This document shows positions 20,124 through 21,607 of a DNA stretch of 21,607 nt, piece by piece. The DNA is from a virus. The stretch spans positions 1 to 21,607 of the IMG/VR virus record IMGVR_UViG_3300022602_000478. The stretch is one strand, 5' to 3'. Made by a program: the position numbers and the translations under genes. How positions within the stretch are numbered: the first letter of the stretch is position 1; each line of letters starts with the position of its first letter. The notes beneath the pieces were generated by a model. It saw only the letters and a list, made by a program, of their open reading frames with translations. It did not search any database and was not told the origin of the DNA.

Positions 20124-20353
20124 TATTTTTCCCTTTCTTCAAGCATGTGTACAGCAGTCCATTCTCCCATTCCAGCAAACTCTCTAGCCCATTCTTTACG
20201 CTCTTTTTCTGCTATTAGTTTGGCAAATTTTTCAAGACTGTCATTTTCTAATCTAAATTTAATGGAAATTGTTGGGCCTTCCATATCAGTAACATATTTC
20301 ATTTCTTCAGCACCTAAATTTATAGCCAACTCAATTATTTCTTCTTTAGTCAT
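20123..20353 (-). CDS. Small early protein, unknown function
   Basis: A 76-residue protein: MTKEEIIELAINLGAEEMKY, then VTDMEGPTISIKFRLENDSL and EKFAKLIAEKERKEWAREFA. Acidic, helical at both ends with a short beta part between. It shares a four-base overlap with the zinc-ribbon gene upstream and a one-base overlap with the 52-residue gene downstream. The E-L-A...L...F-A-x-L-(I/V)-A-x-x-E-R plan looks like small phage early proteins whose function is not known to me. Confidence 0.6.
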   Translation of the reverse strand: MTKEEIIELAINLGAEEMKYVTDMEGPTISIKFRLENDSLEKFAKLIAEKERKEWAREFAGMGEWTAVHMLEEREK

Positions 20354-20682
20354 TTATCACCCCATAAATTTGTATGGCAAACCGGACACCCGTCATCAAT
20401 AAGTCTGCTATCGTGCATGTACTGGCGACCACATACTCCACAATTCCAGAACTTATCTTTTTCTATTACGTCCTTAACTGTCTTGGGTATTGCTTTATAT
20501 GTCCAATACCAACCAATACCAAACTCAACACTTCTAAAGAATCGACAACCCGTACGCTCAACGTACTCTAGCCATCTGTAATCATGGGCACTTATCTCAA
20601 CTGGATACCATGCAAACCACTTATGGGGCTTAGATAGTCTGTCTATTTTTTCTAAATGGGTCTCTCCAAAATCTATCTTCAT
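20350..20682 (-). CDS. Early protein with C-terminal zinc ribbon
   Basis: A 110-residue protein. The N-terminal 80 residues are rich in W, Y and F (KPHKWFAWYPVEISAHDYRW, FGIGWYWTYKAIPKT). The C-terminus carries WNCGVCGRQYMHDSRLIDDG then CPVCHTNLWG, two C-x-x-C pairs that form a rubredoxin-like zinc ribbon. Such ribbons often serve protein or nucleic-acid contact. It starts four bases after the stop of the previous gene and overlaps the next by four bases. No family name can be assigned. Confidence 0.65.
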   Translation of the reverse strand: MKIDFGETHLEKIDRLSKPHKWFAWYPVEISAHDYRWLEYVERTGCRFFRSVEFGIGWYWTYKAIPKTVKDVIEKDKFWNCGVCGRQYMHDSRLIDDGCPVCHTNLWGDK

Positions 20683-20686
20683 TTTT

Positions 20687-20920
20687 TTATCTTTCAGTTA
20701 GGATTTTTTTAATATGCTCATGCTCATCTTGCGATAAGTCCTCATACCTCTTAAACACATTGACGCACATAGTGCATAAGGGGTAATCTTTTTTATCATG
20801 GGTCACTTTATATTTTTTTTTATTAAGTCCTCCAGTGGTGTACATACTGCAATAAGAATCTATACCAGTCCAAATATGAGCCTTATTCTTACCACACGTA
20901 TTACGTATTAAATACATCAT
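20687..20920 (-). CDS. Early Cys-containing small protein after the structured leader
   Basis: A 77-residue protein from the ATG at 20920: MMYLIRNTCGKNKAHIWTGI, then DSYCSMYTTGGLNKKKYKVT and DYPLCTMCVNVFKRYEDLSQ. GAGG six bases upstream supports ATG 20920; a TTG at 20932 in the same frame has no site. Four cysteines (TCG, YC, LCTMC) and a histidine suggest a zinc site. It is the first gene after the gene-free leader (20940-21270) and may be controlled by it. No known family. Confidence 0.6.
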   Translation of the reverse strand: MMYLIRNTCGKNKAHIWTGIDSYCSMYTTGGLNKKKYKVTHDKKDYPLCTMCVNVFKRYEDLSQDEHEHIKKILTER

Positions 20921-20939
20921 ATATAACCTCAATATTTAG

Positions 20940-21164
20940 TTTCTATATATAGTCTTACTACTCTGCCAACGGTGGACGTACCTAGCCTCCTAGGTTACGC
21001 CTTCAACTATGCCTTACGGAGCCACAGCACCCGCCAGTCTTGCGCTCATGGGGCACTAGCTTCGCCACCCCTAGGACTCTCTCAGAGCTTACCCACAGTA
21101 GTCCATTTCCCTTACCCCTGCCGTATGGTGACCGAACGGGTAAGCGGTAATCGTAAAGCACAAT
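20940..21164 (-). ncRNA. Gene-free structured leader / candidate RNA
   Basis: No credible gene lies here on either strand, and the text is clearly more GC-rich than the genes around it. Inverted repeats are dense. GCTTACCC (21087-21094) pairs perfectly with GGGTAAGC (21138-21145). The same GGGTAAG can instead pair with CTTACCC at 21111-21117. ACCTAG / CTAGGT (20980-20985, 20990-20995) extends by CGT/ACG with one bulge into a 9-bp hairpin with a CCTC loop. CTG...CAG and GGTG/CACC around it suggest a multibranched fold. It lies between an early promoter and the first early gene of the run, so it is probably a cis-acting leader RNA or a processed small RNA. No known RNA family was recognised. 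Confidence 0.45.
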
Positions 21165-21239
21165 AAAAAAAGCCACTTACTACTGCATCCTGGTAGTAGT
21201 CCCTCGGTATATCGGGGCAGGACGCATGAGTAAATGGCT
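21165..21239 (-). terminator. Complex intrinsic terminator / attenuator
   Basis: On the minus strand AGCCATTTACT (21229-21239) pairs with AGTAAGTGGCT (21171-21181) in an 11-bp stem (one G-T pair), followed by seven T's. Inside, GCGTCCTG (21218-21225) pairs with CAGGATGC (21185-21192). ACTACT/AGTAGT at 21179-21200 offers an alternative hairpin. It would stop a transcript from the promoter at 21274-21303 after about 100 bases unless overridden. Confidence 0.6.
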
Positions 21240-21247
21240 TCTAACAT

Positions 21248-21267
21248 TGTTGACTACTACGACAACA
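21248..21267 (-). promoter_or_regulatory. 5' hairpin with loop complementary to the terminator core
   Basis: TGTTG / CAACA (21263-21267, 21248-21252) forms a stem at the very start of the predicted transcript. The loop and its edge carry GTAGTAGTC (21252-21260), which is the perfect 9-base complement of GACTACTAC (21193-21201) inside the terminator structure, so a pseudoknot or switch is possible. Confidence 0.5.
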
Positions 21268-21273
21268 GGGCAA

Positions 21274-21303
21274 ATCATACCACAATTTTATTTATTGGGG
21301 CAA
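21274..21303 (-). promoter_or_regulatory. Leftward sigma70-like early promoter
   Basis: TTGCCC (21298-21303), 18-base spacer, TATGAT (21274-21279) on the minus strand: four of six and five of six matches to the consensus. Predicted start about 21267, just before the structured leader. It would drive the early genes to the left. Confidence 0.55.
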
Positions 21304-21348
21304 TCGGGACATCTAGGGGTCTTTTGACAAACCCCCAGCTCCTCACAA

Positions 21349-21483
21349 CTAAAAGCCAAGATACAGCACCACTACACCCATGCCTGCGAGAAATGCACCC
21401 AGTAGGTACAAAACTAGGTCTTGCGTATCTAGGGTCACTTGAGACCTCTGGGGCTTTTCAATTCCAAAATCTGGCTTATACAT
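21349..21483 (-). CDS. Very short single-membrane-segment protein (44 residues)
   Basis: MYKPDFGIEKPQRSQVTLDT, then QDLVLYLLGAFLAGMGVVVL and YLGF. The last 20 residues are one hydrophobic segment ending at the C-terminus, so the protein is probably tail-anchored in the inner membrane. AAGGAG eight bases before the ATG supports translation, and the gene overlaps the previous one by eight bases. Small early membrane proteins of phages sometimes block superinfection or alter the host membrane, but nothing specific can be claimed. A longer plus-strand reading over the same place is a shadow. Confidence 0.55.
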   Translation of the reverse strand: MYKPDFGIEKPQRSQVTLDTQDLVLYLLGAFLAGMGVVVLYLGF

Positions 21484-21607
21484 GGTCTAACTCCTTATTG
21501 TTTAGTTGTTCAATCTTTCTGTAAATGTGCAATAGTTTTGCGTCTAACTGGTCATTCGTCAATTCTAGGTAATCCGCAAAGACTAACCTAAGTAGTTCCA
21601 TTTCCAT
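21476..21607 (-). CDS. Short helical early protein (possibly cut by the window edge)
   Basis: MEMELLRLVFADYLELTNDQ, then LDAKLLHIYRKIEQLNNKEL and DHV. The ATG sits on the last three bases of the window, so the real start may lie farther right, outside. A second ATG two codons on is also possible. Amphipathic helical protein of at least 43 residues, overlapping the next gene, with no recognised family. Confidence 0.5.
   Translation of the reverse strand: MEMELLRLVFADYLELTNDQLDAKLLHIYRKIEQLNNKELDHV

Noticed and set aside
20940-21164. RNase P RNA, tmRNA or group I intron in the gene-free stretch
   Set aside because: Checked by eye for their conserved cores; none match. The region remains an unassigned structured candidate.
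20972-21166. 64-residue plus-strand reading in the structured leader
   Set aside because: No ribosome binding site, composition follows GC-rich hairpins, and no known pattern; the inverted repeats explain the text better.
21318-21340. Terminator between the 44-residue gene and the early promoter
   Set aside because: GGGG...CCCC with a short AT part can form a hairpin, but no T-run follows on either strand.
21234-21524. 96-residue plus-strand reading over the right end
   Set aside because: It runs across the early promoter and two minus-strand genes with a good ribosome binding site; its own start is inside the terminator stem and its composition is not protein-like.
1-21607. CRISPR array, insertion sequence or integrase/attachment site
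   Set aside because: Looked for regularly spaced repeats, transposase motifs, terminal inverted repeats and integrase motifs; none seen. The tRNA is a complete phage gene in an operon, not a visible attachment copy.

Overview
The window is part of the genome of a double-stranded DNA tailed bacteriophage, most likely podovirus-like. Genes are packed almost without gaps, and many neighbours share ATGA or TAATG stop/start overlaps. The phage hallmarks visible are a tail stabilization-type protein, tail fibres, Ala/Gly-rich internal virion protein candidates, a holin, an M15 endolysin, YqaJ exonuclease, RecT, an SSB-like protein, an HNH nuclease and a tRNA. Terminase, portal, major capsid and polymerase genes are not in the window and must lie outside it. 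The host cannot be named. The tRNA-Lys closely resembles the proteobacterial one, and clear AGGAGG-type ribosome binding sites point to a bacterial, probably Gram-negative, host.

Layout: two convergent blocks. The plus-strand block (1-14213) is the late, virion and lysis block. It starts with a tail stabilization-like protein carrying GYT repeats. Two tail-fibre proteins with a shared repeat family follow, each beside small companion proteins. Next come a membrane/coiled-coil protein, two small conserved proteins and four large low-complexity or helical proteins (6100-11074) that are good candidates for DNA-ejection/internal virion proteins. A run of small basic or membrane proteins leads to a probable frameshifted membrane protein, a holin, an endolysin and a 48-residue basic protein.

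The minus-strand block (14256-21607) reads leftward. It begins in the right-hand 400 bases with two very small genes, a promoter and an approximately 330-base gene-free, structured leader. Small early genes of unknown function follow. A second promoter with a perfect operator-like palindrome (19447-19478) precedes the recombination set: a small Cys-rich protein, YqaJ exonuclease, an unknown protein, RecT, an HTH protein and an SSB-like protein. An HNH nuclease with its own TATAAT box, a PD-(D/E)XK-like protein and a CCA-encoding tRNA-Lys(UUU) come next. A glycosyltransferase and a FkbM methyltransferase, probably a sugar-modifying pair, end the block at a terminator facing the late block.

Main points of interest: (i) a structured early leader holding a 9-bp pseudoknot-capable pairing and an intrinsic terminator just after a sigma70-like promoter; (ii) an A9 slippery tract plus a stem-loop that would join a coiled-coil protein to a membrane segment by -1 frameshifting; (iii) an operator/promoter controlling the recombination genes, with tandem 10-bp repeats upstream; (iv) at least two genes whose best-supported start codons are ATT and ATA; (v) tail-fibre repeats nearly identical in protein but strongly diverged in synonymous codons.
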